Origin: Schlegelella_A sp038241255
GTDB taxonomy: Bacteria; Pseudomonadota; Gammaproteobacteria; Burkholderiales; Burkholderiaceae_C
DNA: 36,421 nucleotides
Assembly (NCBI GenBank): GCA_038241255.1
Contig: JBBRFW010000032.1
Span: 1 to 36,421, forward strand
Reading direction: 5' to 3'
Below the pieces are notes generated by a model. That model searched no databases and was not told the origin of the DNA. It saw nothing but the letters and a program-made list of their open reading frames with translations. Shown one piece after another: positions 27,450-36,217 of this stretch (its first letter is position 1; every line of letters starts with the position of its first letter). Both the position numbers and the translations under genes were made by a program.

Positions 27450-27452
27450 GGG

Positions 27453-29144
27453 TCAGGCGTTCTGCGGTGCCAGCCAGCGCGCCAGGGTTTGCTGCATGTC
27501 GTCGTGCGAGAACGGCTTGCCGAGGTGGTCGTCGTAGCCGGCCGCGAGGCAGCGTTCGCGATCGCCGGCCATCGCGTTGGCGGTCAGGGCGATGACCGGA
27601 ACCCGGGGCGCTCCCACTTGCGACAACTCGATCGCGCGCCAGCGCTGCACAGCCTCGTAGCCGTCCATGTTCGGCATCTGGCAGTCCATCAGGACGACGT
27701 CGAACGACTGCCGGTCGAGCGCCTTCAGCGCCTCGATGCCGTCGACCGCCGTCGCCACGTCGAGGCCCAGGCGCTCGAGCTGCGTTTCCGCGACGATCAT
27801 GTTGATGGCATTGTCCTCGACCAGCAGGGCGCGGCGGCCGGCCCAGCGGATCGCATCGGGCCGTCCGGTCGGCGCTTCATCGGGTCGCTCAAGGGTGACC
27901 TCGAACGGCAGCTCGACCCAGAACAGCGAGCCGCGGCCCGGTTCGCTGCGCAGGCCGATGCGGCCGTGCATCAGCTCGACCAGGTGTTTCGATATGACCA
28001 GGCCGAGGCCGGTGCCGCCGAAGCGCCGCGTCGTCGAGGCGTCGGCTTGCGAGAACGGCTGAAAGAGGTGTTCGGCGACGGCCGCCGGGATGCCGATGCC
28101 GCTGTCCTCGACCTCGACGCGCAGCGTCGTGCGCGGCACGGCCCCGCTCGTGTCGACGGCACCAGGAGCGATGCGCAGCGTCACCTTGCCGCGCTGCGTG
28201 AACTTGACCGCATTGGCCAGCAAGTTGCCGAGCACCTGCTTCAGCCTGCCCGGGTCGCCGACAAGGATCATCGGCGCCGCCGCGTCGAAGTCGACCTGCA
28301 GCGGCAGGCTCTTGGCCTGCGCCTGCACCGCGTACATGCGAACCAGCTGGTCGACCGCGTCGTGCAGCGAGAAAGCGATGCGGTCGATCCGGAGCTCGCC
28401 CGCCTCGATCTTCGAGAAATCGAGGATGTCGTTGATGATGACCAGCAGGGTCCGGCCGGAATCAACCAGGAGCTGAACCCGCTCGCGCTGTTGCGCCGAC
28501 AGCGGCTCGTCGAGGAGCAGGCCGGCGATGCCCAGCAGGCCGTTCATCGGCGTGCGGATCTCGTGGCTCATGTTGGCGAGGAAGCGCGACTTGGCGGCGC
28601 TGGCGGAGTCGGCCTCCTGCTTGGCGGCGCGCAGCGCGGCCCCGGCCTCGACGCGCTGGGTGACGTCGCGCGCGAGGCCGTGGTAACCGGCGAACGCGCC
28701 GTCGATGCCGTAGATCGGGCAGCCGCTGACCTCGACGTAGTAGACGCGGCCGTCCGGCGCCTTTCGCTGCAGCAGCAAATCGTGGAAGGGCCGGCGCGCC
28801 TCGAGCGTGGCGCGGTGCTCCTGCCATGTGACGCCGATCGGTGCCGTGCGCGGCAGCTCCCAGCGGCAGAACCCGAGATGCTGCTGTGGCGTCAGGCCGG
28901 CGCGATCGTCGCTCCGGCTCATCGTGTCGATGAAACGGAGGTCGGCGTCCTGCTCCCAGTACCAGGCCGAGGACAGGCGCGTCAGCGACCGGAACCTTGC
29001 CTCGGTGAGGCTCAGTTGTTGGCGGACGGCTTGCAGCTCCGTGCTCTCCGACCGTTCCCGTTCCGCCGCGGCGGGCGGTGCATCACTCCGGCGGGCGTCG
29101 CCCGCAGCCGGGCGGAGAGAGACTGGGGTCGTCGCGGCAGCCAT
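27453..29144 (-). CDS. Hybrid sensor histidine kinase with PAS and receiver domains
   Basis: 563 residues from ATG 29144. Order: an Ala/Arg-rich N-terminus, a predicted coiled segment (ELQAVRQQLSLTEARFRSL), one PAS domain (about 60-170: SSAWYWEQDADLRFIDTMS...GYHGLARDVTQRVE), HisKA with phospho-acceptor His194 (SHEIRTPMNGLLG), HATPase_c (NLLANAVKFTQ N-box, EDSGIGIP, GGTGLGLVIS) and a C-terminal receiver (LVEDNAINMIVAE, phospho-acceptor Asp487 in VLMDCQMPNMDGYE, Lys in LGKPF). There is no membrane segment, so the kinase senses a cytosolic signal or depends on a partner. No output regulator gene is adjacent. It is divergent from the TIGR03790 gene; no haem or flavin-binding residues can be assigned. 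Confidence 0.93.
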   Translation of the reverse strand: MAAATTPVSLRPAAGDARRSDAPPAAAERERSESTELQAVRQQLSLTEARFRSLTRLSSAWYWEQDADLRFIDTMSRSDDRAGLTPQQHLGFCRWELPRTAPIGVTWQEHRATLEARRPFHDLLLQRKAPDGRVYYVEVSGCPIYGIDGAFAGYHGLARDVTQRVEAGAALRAAKQEADSASAAKSRFLANMSHEIRTPMNGLLGIAGLLLDEPLSAQQRERVQLLVDSGRTLLVIINDILDFSKIEAGELRIDRIAFSLHDAVDQLVRMYAVQAQAKSLPLQVDFDAAAPMILVGDPGRLKQVLGNLLANAVKFTQRGKVTLRIAPGAVDTSGAVPRTTLRVEVEDSGIGIPAAVAEHLFQPFSQADASTTRRFGGTGLGLVISKHLVELMHGRIGLRSEPGRGSLFWVELPFEVTLERPDEAPTGRPDAIRWAGRRALLVEDNAINMIVAETQLERLGLDVATAVDGIEALKALDRQSFDVVLMDCQMPNMDGYEAVQRWRAIELSQVGAPRVPVIALTANAMAGDRERCLAAGYDDHLGKPFSHDDMQQTLARWLAPQNA

Positions 29145-29334
29145 GGTTGCGGCCACTCTAGCGGCCGCTCCGCGCCACCGCTCGGTCGAATACGCCGGCT
29201 TCCGTGGCGCAGTTGTCAGGGCTGCGCGGATCGAGGCCGGCGGTCCCTCCCACCTCCTGGTCGGGCCCGCCGGCGGCCCGAAGTCGGGTAGAAGAGCGAC
29301 TCTCCCACCAACCCCCAAATTTCTGGAATCCTCC

Positions 29335-30630
29335 TTGCGCAAGCTTCGCATCGCGTGCCGGTTCGGCGTCGTCGCCCTCGGCCTCGCGGTCACTGCGGTG
29401 GCGCCATCGGCTGCCCGTGCCGGCGCCGACGACGACCTCGGCAGGCTCTCGCTGCCGGCGGTCGGGCTCCGCGCCCGCGACCTCGCGGTCGTCGTCAATG
29501 ACGCCGATGCCGCCAGCATCGAGCTCGGCCGCTACTACGCGGCGCAGCGCGGCATTGCCGCGGAGCACGTGGTCCATGTCCGCTTCACGCCCGGCCAGGC
29601 GGCGATGGGCTTCGCGGACTTCGAGCGCGTGCGCGCGGTGCTCGAGGCCAAGGTGGGTGCCGACGTGCAGGGCTACGCGCTGGCCTGGACGCTGCCCTAC
29701 CGCGTCGAGTGCATGTCGGTCACGGCCGCGTTCGCGCTCGGCTTCGATCCTGCGTCTTACTGCGCCGAGGGTTGCCAGACGACCAAGGCCTCGTCGTACT
29801 TCAACAGTCCGAGCCGGGCGCCCTTCACCGACCACCGGCTGCGTCCGGCGATGCTCCTCGCCGGCAACGATGTCGAGAGCGCCAAGCGGCTGGTCGATCG
29901 CGGCGTGCGCTCGGACGAGACCTGGCCCGAGGGCAAGGCTTACCTGATGAACACCAGCGACGGCAGCCGCAACGTCCGCGCCGAATCGTATGAGCGCGTG
30001 CGCAGCGCGCTCGCGTCAGCGTATCCGATCGAGCAGGTCGACGCCGATGCGCTGGAGGGACGCGCCGACGTGATGTTCGAGTTCACCGGCTTCGCGGTGG
30101 TGGCGGCGATCGCCAGCAACCATTTCGTCGACGGTGCGATCGCCGATCACCTCACTTCCTTCGGTGGCGCACTGTCGGGCGCAGGGCAGACGACGGCCCT
30201 CGAGTGGCTGACGGCGGGGGCGACTGGCAGCTACGGCACGAGCAGCGAGCCCTGCAACTTTCGCGCGAAGTTTCCCGAGGTGGGCATCGTCATGGCGCGC
30301 TACCTTGGCGGCGAGACGCTGCTCGAAGCGTACTGGAAGAGCGTGCGAATGCCTGGTCAGGGCGTGTTCGTCGGCGATCCGCTGGCGCGACCGTTCGGCG
30401 GCGTCCGCATCGCGCGCTCGGCCGCCGGCACGTCGATCTCGACGCGCGCCATGCCGCCCGGCAACTATCTTCTCGAGGCATCGCCGAGCAGCTTCGGTCC
30501 GTTCCGGCCGATCCGCGCCGTTCGCGTTCTCGGCTTCGGCATTCGCGAGCTGACGCTACCCGCCGGCGACACGCGCTACTTCCGCCTGCGCAGCGTCGCC
30601 GAGCCGGCAAAGGCGGCCTCGGCGAGCTAG
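29335..30630 (+). CDS. TIGR03790-type exported protein
   Basis: About 431 residues from TTG 29335 (LRKLRIACRFGVVALG), giving a basic N-terminus and a signal peptide that ends SAARAGA. The start is uncertain: no ATG fits, and earlier ones lie inside the kinase gene. The body contains AVVVNDADAASIELGRYYAA, QRGIAAEHVVHVRF, YALAWTLPYRV, AMLLAGNDVESAKRLVDRGV and FEFTGFAVV, followed by GATGSYGTSSEPCNFRAKFP. I recognise this as the TIGR03790 family of exported proteins with unknown role, usually seen in bacteria with large extracellular proteomes. The C-terminal 90 residues form a separate beta-rich segment. Divergent from the kinase gene across a 190-bp region that presumably holds both promoters. 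Confidence 0.8.
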   Translation: MRKLRIACRFGVVALGLAVTAVAPSAARAGADDDLGRLSLPAVGLRARDLAVVVNDADAASIELGRYYAAQRGIAAEHVVHVRFTPGQAAMGFADFERVRAVLEAKVGADVQGYALAWTLPYRVECMSVTAAFALGFDPASYCAEGCQTTKASSYFNSPSRAPFTDHRLRPAMLLAGNDVESAKRLVDRGVRSDETWPEGKAYLMNTSDGSRNVRAESYERVRSALASAYPIEQVDADALEGRADVMFEFTGFAVVAAIASNHFVDGAIADHLTSFGGALSGAGQTTALEWLTAGATGSYGTSSEPCNFRAKFPEVGIVMARYLGGETLLEAYWKSVRMPGQGVFVGDPLARPFGGVRIARSAAGTSISTRAMPPGNYLLEASPSSFGPFRPIRAVRVLGFGIRELTLPAGDTRYFRLRSVAEPAKAASAS

Positions 30631-30834
30631 AGGTCGAACGAAAGCGAGGGGCGCGTCGCCGCCGGCGTCGGCCGCCAATGTCGCCGGCATGTGCAGCGCT
30701 TCCGCTACGTCACGCCCGGGATTCGTGGGTGTTTCGGCACGCGCCGTGAACAGTGCGGCTTTGACGGTGCTTTTCGCGCGAACGACCCCCGCTTCTGCGC
30801 GCATGCTCGGCGAGTCATTCCGTCGAGGCCGCCC

Positions 30835-31167
30835 ATGCATGCTCTCTCGGTTCGCCTGTCCAGCAAGCGTTTGTACATCGCCGACCTGGCCGAGCGCATG
30901 GAGGCGATGGAACACGGCCGCATCGCTATGAACGCGCTCGCCTATCGCCTCTATGCGCGCCGCATGAGGACGGCGATGGCCGGCTACCCCGCGGGGCTGC
31001 TCGCCGCGCAGCTCGGGCGGGGCCATCCTTCGGTGCTGCATGCGATCGAGCAACGCCAGTTCGAGATCGACGGCTTCCTGAGCGGGCACCGCGGCCGCAA
31101 GGCGTACGTGCTCGCACGCGCCCTGCTGCGCCACCTGAACCGCGGCCAGGGACGCGTCGAGCTCTAG
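30835..31167 (+). CDS. Hypothetical basic protein
   Basis: 110 residues, strongly basic (many Arg) and largely helical in appearance: LYIADLAERMEAMEHGRIAM, YRLYARRMRTAMAGY, GRGHPSVLHAIEQRQFEIDG and RALLRHLNRGQGRVEL. I do not recognise a family. There is no signal peptide or membrane segment. The alternation of Arg/Leu resembles nucleic-acid-binding helices, but no HTH can be stated. GAGG lies 6 nt before ATG 30835. Earlier in-frame codons (from 30691) have non-coding composition. It stands alone, 53 nt before the MFS gene on the same strand. Confidence 0.55.
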   Translation: MHALSVRLSSKRLYIADLAERMEAMEHGRIAMNALAYRLYARRMRTAMAGYPAGLLAAQLGRGHPSVLHAIEQRQFEIDGFLSGHRGRKAYVLARALLRHLNRGQGRVEL

Positions 31168-31220
31168 GACCTGTTGACGCTGGCGGAGGGCGCGGGGCCG
31201 CAGGCCCTAGAGTCGCCGCC

Positions 31221-32417
31221 ATGAAGGTCTCGCCGGCGGCGCCCCTGCTCGTCGCGCGCGCGCTGCGCGCGTTCGCCGACGGCTACATGGCGGTTCTGCT
31301 GCCCGCCTATCTGCTCGCGCTCGGCATGGGCACGCTCGAGGTTGGCCTCATCGCCACGGCGACGATGCTCGGCTCAGCGCTGGCGACGCTCGCCGTCGGT
31401 GCCTGGGGCCACCGCGTCGGCTCGCGCCTGCTGCTGACCGGTGCGGCGCTGCTCATGGCGCTCACCGGCGCGGGCTTCGCCGGCTTCTCGTCGTTCTGGC
31501 CCTTGCTCGGGGTCGCCTTCGTCGGCACGCTGAACCCGAGCTCGGGCGACGTCAGCGTGTTCCTGCCCCTCGAGCACGCGCGCCTCGCCGCCGCCGCCAG
31601 CGGCCACGCGCGCACGTCGCTGTTCGCGCGATACAGCCTGCTGGGCGCCGTTTGCGCCGCGTTCGGCGCGCTCGCTGCCGCCGTGCCGGCGTGGCTCGCG
31701 CGCCACGGCGTGCCTCCCGTGGCGGGGTTGCGCGCGATGTTCGTCGTGTACGGCGCGGTCGGCGTCTTCGTGTTCCTGATCTACCGCGCGGCGCTGCCGT
31801 CCGACGCCGCTGGGGCGCCCGACGCGCACGCGCCGGCGCCGCTCGCCGCCTCGCGCGGCATCGTCGTCCGGCTGGCCGTGCTGTTCAGCGTCGATGCGTT
31901 CGCGGGCGGGCTGGTCGTCAATTCTCTGATGGCGCTCTGGCTGCTTGAGCGCTTCGGCCTCTCGCTGGCCCAGGCCGGCGCGTTCTTCTTCTGGGCCGGA
32001 CTGCTGAGCGCCGCTTCGCAGCTCGCGGCGCCGGTCGTCGCGCGCCGCGTCGGCTTGCTGAACACGATGGTTTTCACGCACATTCCGGCCAACGTCTGTC
32101 TCGTGCTCGCCGCCTTCGCGCCGATCCTGCCCGTGGCGCTCGCGCTGCTGTTGGTCCGCTCCGCCTTGTCGCAGATGGACGTGCCGACCCGAACCGCCTA
32201 CGTGATGGCGGTCGTCACGCCCGCCGAGCGGCCGGCCGCGGCGAGCTTCACCGCGGTGCCGCGCAGCCTGGCCGGCGCGCTGAGCCCCACGCTCGGCGGC
32301 ATGCTCTTCGCCGCGGGCTGGATCGCCGCGCCACTCGTCGCTTGCGGCGTGCTCAAGATCTGCTACGACCTCGCGCTCTGGCGCTCGTCACGCAGCGACG
32401 CGCTCGAGGATCGCTGA
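31221..32417 (+). CDS. MFS transporter
   Basis: 398 residues with about twelve hydrophobic helices, typical of major facilitator superfamily permeases. Helix 1 begins LLVARALRAFADGYMAVLLP; an MFS loop 2-3 is represented by GAWGHRVGSRLLL; the mid-protein loop has an acidic/Ala-rich stretch (DAAGAPDAHAPA). A second-half motif ARRVGLLNTM corresponds to the loop 8-9 signature. Substrate unknown; a drug or metabolite exporter is as likely as an importer. No regulator is adjacent. It converges with the secreted-protein gene across 134 bp. Confidence 0.85.
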   Translation: MKVSPAAPLLVARALRAFADGYMAVLLPAYLLALGMGTLEVGLIATATMLGSALATLAVGAWGHRVGSRLLLTGAALLMALTGAGFAGFSSFWPLLGVAFVGTLNPSSGDVSVFLPLEHARLAAAASGHARTSLFARYSLLGAVCAAFGALAAAVPAWLARHGVPPVAGLRAMFVVYGAVGVFVFLIYRAALPSDAAGAPDAHAPAPLAASRGIVVRLAVLFSVDAFAGGLVVNSLMALWLLERFGLSLAQAGAFFFWAGLLSAASQLAAPVVARRVGLLNTMVFTHIPANVCLVLAAFAPILPVALALLLVRSALSQMDVPTRTAYVMAVVTPAERPAAASFTAVPRSLAGALSPTLGGMLFAAGWIAAPLVACGVLKICYDLALWRSSRSDALEDR

Positions 32418-32551
32418 GGGGTGCTCGCGATTGACACCGCGCGCGGCTTCCGGCACAACAAGGGCGTGGGACTGGCGCTGCCGGGCAAGCCGACGTTCAC
32501 CGCCCCGTACCGGAGAAAGGGCGCGACGGCACGCCCCGGCCTGCTCGTGGG

Positions 32552-33199
32552 CTACGGCAGCTTCTGGAAGCCGAACACCGGCGGGTTCATGCCGCAGCTG
32601 ACGCCGTCGTCGCCGACCTTGCCGTGCGCGTCGACGACGAACTTCGACTTCGCCGCACCGGCGACGACGAGCGGCGCCGTCAGGTTCAGGCCGTTCGTGC
32701 TGGTCGGCGCGGTCGGCGGCATGAAGGTGTTGCCGCCGCTGCCCGCCGACGCATTCGTCGTGAGGTAGAGGTAGAGCGCGTCTGACACCGGCGCCGCGTC
32801 GGTGCCACTGCAGAAGACCGGCGCGCCGCCCGCATCGGGCGATCGCGTCATGCCGCCGTTGTCGACACGGCAGACGTCGGCCGTGTACTGCGTGCCGATC
32901 GTGCACAGGCCCGCGCTCGCGCTCGTCGTGAACTTGATCAGGTCCGACATCTTGATGATGACGCAGTTGTACGTGCCGTCCGGCGGATTGCCGCTGCCGA
33001 GCGTCGGCGTCGCCAGGAAGTCGACCTCGGTCGGCGTCGCGCTCGAGATCACCGTGACCGGGCTCGTGCACAGCGGGCTCGTCGAGAGCATCACCGAATA
33101 GACCTGGAGCTTGAGCGAGCTGGCGTCGAGCGCCATGGCGTCGGCAGAGAACAGCGCGGCACCGACGAAGGCGAGCTTGATGTATTTCATGGCGGCCAT
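32552..33199 (-). CDS. Secreted protein of unknown function
   Basis: 215 residues (or 212 from ATG 33190, MKYIKLAFVG). The signal peptide ends SADAMA before LDASSLKL. The mature part has several Cys (SPLCTSP, TYNCVIIK, GLCTIG, VCRVDNG, VFCSG, VSCGMNP) that could form disulfides, many Thr/Ser/Gly/Pro, and ends FGFQKLP. It looks like an extracytoplasmic beta-rich domain, but I recognise no family. The gene lies 6 nt downstream of the small lipoprotein gene, so the two are probably transcribed together. Confidence 0.75.
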   Translation of the reverse strand: MAAMKYIKLAFVGAALFSADAMALDASSLKLQVYSVMLSTSPLCTSPVTVISSATPTEVDFLATPTLGSGNPPDGTYNCVIIKMSDLIKFTTSASAGLCTIGTQYTADVCRVDNGGMTRSPDAGGAPVFCSGTDAAPVSDALYLYLTTNASAGSGGNTFMPPTAPTSTNGLNLTAPLVVAGAAKSKFVVDAHGKVGDDGVSCGMNPPVFGFQKLP

Positions 33200-33205
33200 T
33201 GCGGC

Positions 33206-33328
33206 TCAGCTGCCGGCGCCGACGATCGTCAGCTTGTCGGTGGTGGCGTCGTAGTCGCCGCCGCCGCAGGAGGTAACGGCGGCGCCGAAGGCACAGCCAC
33301 AGAGGACGAGGGCGAGCAGGCGCTTCAT
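33206..33328 (-). CDS. Small probable lipoprotein
   Basis: 40 residues: MKRLLALVLCGCAFGAAVTS, then CGGGDYDATTDKLTIVGAGS. The signal peptide ends in a weak lipobox (VTSC) directly before CGGG, after which about 20 residues remain. GGAG is 5 nt upstream of ATG 33328, which decides this start over a longer frame to 33463. It is followed by the secreted-protein gene in the same orientation, suggesting joint expression or function. Confidence 0.6.
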   Translation of the reverse strand: MKRLLALVLCGCAFGAAVTSCGGGDYDATTDKLTIVGAGS

Positions 33329-33401
33329 CACGACTCCGGTAGATGACGAGCGGGATATCGGCAGCCACTTCGCCGCCTCGAGCGCGGCGCGCGAAGCGCC
33401 T

Positions 33402-36008
33402 TCAGTCCGTGAGTTGCGACCGGGTACCGGCGCGAACGATCCGCCCGCCCTCGTTACCGGCACCAGGCCCCATCTCGATCACCCAGTCGCTCGCGGCGAT
33501 CACGCGCTCGTCGTGCTCGACGACCAAAACGGTGTTGCCCGCGTCGACGAGGCCCTGCAGCTGCGCCATCAGCTTGTCGACGTCGGCCGGGTGCAATCCG
33601 GTGGTCGGCTCGTCGAGGACGTAGAGCGAGCGGCCGCGCTGCTGCTTCTGCAGCTCGGTGGCGAGCTTGATCCGCTGCGCCTCGCCGCCCGAGAGCTCGG
33701 TCGCCGGCTGGCCGAGGCGCAGGTAGCCCAGGCCGATGTCGCGCAGCAGCGCCAGCGGCTTCAGCACCGCCGCCTCGTCGGCGAAAAAGGCGCAGGCGTC
33801 GTCGACGGTCATGCGCAGGACGTCGGCGATATTTTTGTCGCGCCAGGTCACCTCGAGCGTCTTGCCGTTGTAGCGCGCGCCGTGACAGGTCGGGCAGGGC
33901 GCGTAGACGCTCGGCATGAAGAGCAGCTCGACGCTGACGAAGCCTTCGCCCTCGCAGGTCTCGCAGCGTCCCTTGGCAACGTTGAACGAGAACCGGCCTG
34001 CGTCGTAGCGGCGCGAGCGCGCGGCCGCGGTCGCCGCGAAGAGCTTGCGGACGCCGTCGAAGAGGCCGGTGTAGGTGGCGAGGTTAGAGCGCGGCGTGCG
34101 GCCGATCGGCTTCTGGTCGACGCGGACGAGGCGCTGGATGCGCTCCATGCCGGCACCGATGTGGCCGCGAGTCTCCTCGGCGACGGTTGGCTCCTCGCCC
34201 GCCGGTGCGTCGTCGTCGGCGGAGGCCGGCTCGTGACCGAGGTGGCGGCATACGAGCTCGACCAGTGCCTGGCTGACCAGGCTCGACTTGCCCGAGCCCG
34301 AGACGCCGCCCACCGACGTCAGCACGCCGAGCGGCAAGCGCGCGTCGAGGTCCTTCAGGTTGTTGCGTGTGATGCCGCGCAGCTCGAGCCAGCCCTGCGG
34401 TGTGCGCGGCGCGCGCTCGCAAGGCGCGGGCGCGGCAAACAGGTAGCGCGCGGTGTGCGAGCCGCGCACGTCCGCTAGCCCCTTCGGCGGCCCGCTGTAG
34501 AGGACGCGGCCGCCCTTCTCGCCCGCGTCGGGGCCGACGTCGACGATCCAGTCGGCGCGGCGCATGGTCGCCAGGTCATGCTCGACGACGAAGATCGAGT
34601 TGCCGGAGCGCTTCAGCGCGTCGAGCGCCGAGAGCAGGGCGGCGCCGTCTTTCGGATGGAGCCCGGCCGTCGGCTCGTCGAGGACGTAGACGACGCCGAA
34701 CAGGTTCGAGCGGATCTGCGTCGCTAGGCGCAGCCGTTGCAGCTCGCCGGGCGAAAGCGTCGGCGTGCTGCGGTCGAGCGAGAGGTAACCGAGGCCGAGC
34801 GACTCGAGCGTGCCGATGCGCGCGACGAGGTCTTTGGCGATGCGCTGCGCCGCAATCCGCTTTTCCTCGGAGAGGTTGGGCGTGCGGCATACGTCGGGCG
34901 CGCCCGCGTGCGCCGAGCCGCCGGCGGCGACGCGGCGCGCGGTGTCGTCGCGCGCCGTGGCACGCGTGACCGTCGCGTCGCTCGCGCTCGCGCCGGCACT
35001 TGCGCGCCGGCCGCCATGGACAACCTCGACGCCGTCGAATCGGCCTTCCGCCGCCGGCTTCAGCACCGCCGCCATCTCGCTCAGCGACATCCGCGCGAGC
35101 GCGCCGATGTCATGGCCGGCGAAGGTGACGGCGAGCGCCTCGCGCTTGAGCCGCTTGCCGCAGCAGATCGGGCACATCGCGCCGACCATGAAGCGCGAGA
35201 CGCGCCGCTTCATGAGCGGGCTCTGCGTCGTCGCGAAGGTGTGCAGCACGTACTTGCGCGCGCCGCTGAAGGTGCCCATGTAGGCGGGCTCGGTCTTCCT
35301 GCGCAGCGCGGTGCGCGTCTCGGTGGGCGTAAAGCCCGGGTAGACCGGCACGGTGGGCTGCTCTTCGCTGAAAAGGATCCAGTCGCGCGTCTTCTTCGGC
35401 AGATCGCGCCACGGCGTGTCGACGTCATGGCCGAGCGTGACCAGGATGTCGCGCAGGTTCTGGCCGTGCCAGGCGGGCGGCCAGGCGGCAATCGCGCGCT
35501 CGCGAATCGTCAGCGTGTCGTCGGGGACCATCGATTTCTCGGTGACCTCGTAGACGCGGCCGAGGCCGTGGCAGTTCGGACACGCGCCCTGCGGGGTGTT
35601 CGGGGAAAAGTCCTCGGCGTAGAGCATCGGCTGGCGCGGCGGGTAGGTGCCGGCGCGCGAATAGAGCATGCGAACGAGGCTCGACAGCGTCGTCACGCTG
35701 CCCACCGACGAGCGCGCGCCCGGCGTGCCGCGCTGCTGCTGCAACGCCACCGCCGGCGGCAGGCCCTCGATCGAGTCGACGTCGGGAACGCCGACCTGGT
35801 CGATCAGCCGGCGCGCGTAGGGAGAAACCGATTCGAAGTAGCGCCGCTGCGCCTCCGCGTACAGCGTGCCGAAGGCGAGCGACGACTTGCCCGATCCCGA
35901 GACGCCCGAGAACACGACCAGCGCGTCGCGCGGGATGTCGACGTCGACGTCGGCGAGGTTGTTCTCGCGCGCTCCGCGGACGCGGACGAATCCGTTCGGT
36001 GTGCTCAT
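33402..36008 (-). CDS. UvrA2-type excinuclease ATPase, class II UvrA
   Basis: 868 residues with two ABC-type ATPase modules. The first Walker A is FSGVSGSGKSS (residues 33-43) and the second GVSGSGKSSLVSQ. Signature motifs are LSPGELQRLRLATQ and LSGGEAQRIKLATEL; Walker B regions are YVLDEPTAGLHP and YVLDEPTTGLHP. Zinc-binding cysteines occur in GACPNCHGLG, AMCPICCGKRL and CETCEGEGF...CPTCHGARYN. The UvrB-binding domain of canonical UvrA (about 940 residues) appears absent, matching UvrA2/DrrC-like proteins linked to tolerance of DNA-binding drugs. Residues near 330-390 are a low-complexity Ala/Arg insert. It starts at ATG 36008. It probably binds damaged or intercalated DNA, but nothing adjacent suggests a particular toxin. 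Confidence 0.93.
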   Translation of the reverse strand: MSTPNGFVRVRGARENNLADVDVDIPRDALVVFSGVSGSGKSSLAFGTLYAEAQRRYFESVSPYARRLIDQVGVPDVDSIEGLPPAVALQQQRGTPGARSSVGSVTTLSSLVRMLYSRAGTYPPRQPMLYAEDFSPNTPQGACPNCHGLGRVYEVTEKSMVPDDTLTIRERAIAAWPPAWHGQNLRDILVTLGHDVDTPWRDLPKKTRDWILFSEEQPTVPVYPGFTPTETRTALRRKTEPAYMGTFSGARKYVLHTFATTQSPLMKRRVSRFMVGAMCPICCGKRLKREALAVTFAGHDIGALARMSLSEMAAVLKPAAEGRFDGVEVVHGGRRASAGASASDATVTRATARDDTARRVAAGGSAHAGAPDVCRTPNLSEEKRIAAQRIAKDLVARIGTLESLGLGYLSLDRSTPTLSPGELQRLRLATQIRSNLFGVVYVLDEPTAGLHPKDGAALLSALDALKRSGNSIFVVEHDLATMRRADWIVDVGPDAGEKGGRVLYSGPPKGLADVRGSHTARYLFAAPAPCERAPRTPQGWLELRGITRNNLKDLDARLPLGVLTSVGGVSGSGKSSLVSQALVELVCRHLGHEPASADDDAPAGEEPTVAEETRGHIGAGMERIQRLVRVDQKPIGRTPRSNLATYTGLFDGVRKLFAATAAARSRRYDAGRFSFNVAKGRCETCEGEGFVSVELLFMPSVYAPCPTCHGARYNGKTLEVTWRDKNIADVLRMTVDDACAFFADEAAVLKPLALLRDIGLGYLRLGQPATELSGGEAQRIKLATELQKQQRGRSLYVLDEPTTGLHPADVDKLMAQLQGLVDAGNTVLVVEHDERVIAASDWVIEMGPGAGNEGGRIVRAGTRSQLTD

Positions 36009-36036
36009 TCGGTGCGACCCCAAAGCCCAGACCGGG

Positions 36037-36217
36037 CCTAGCAGCCCGTTGAAAAAATCAGGCCGCTGAACGCAACCTGCCGACGCGCTGCTGCGTCGGC
36101 CTCGTCACGCCGTGCTCAGCGGCCAGGAAGGCCGCTTGTGCGGTCGCTCTGTCGGCCTTCTTGCATCGCATAGGCACGTTGCGTTGATCGACCTGACTTT
36201 TTCAACGGGCTGCTAGG
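36037..36217. mobile_element. 181-bp MITE-like element with 40-bp imperfect inverted repeats
   Basis: The left end 36037-36076 (CCTAGCAGCCCGTTGAAAAA...) and the reverse complement of the right end 36178-36217 match at 36 of 40 positions. Mismatches are at positions 21, 27, 30 and 32 from the ends. The interior holds two further perfect 8-bp hairpins: 36079-36086 with 36093-36100, and 36127-36134 with 36153-36160. There is no open frame of useful length and no transposase, so it is non-autonomous. The termini begin CCTAG; an obvious target-site duplication is not visible, although the CTAG ends could include one. An IS family cannot be assigned by eye. It lies right upstream of the UvrA2 gene, 29 nt from its start, and probably overlaps that gene's promoter. 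Confidence 0.8.

Noticed and set aside
30691..30834. Upstream extension of the 110-residue hypothetical protein to ATG 30691
   Set aside because: Composition of the extra 48 codons is irregular and ATG 30835 has a ribosome binding site at normal spacing.
36037..36217. A complete insertion sequence at the right edge
   Set aside because: The inverted repeats enclose only about 100 bp without a transposase frame, so at most it is a non-autonomous derivative.
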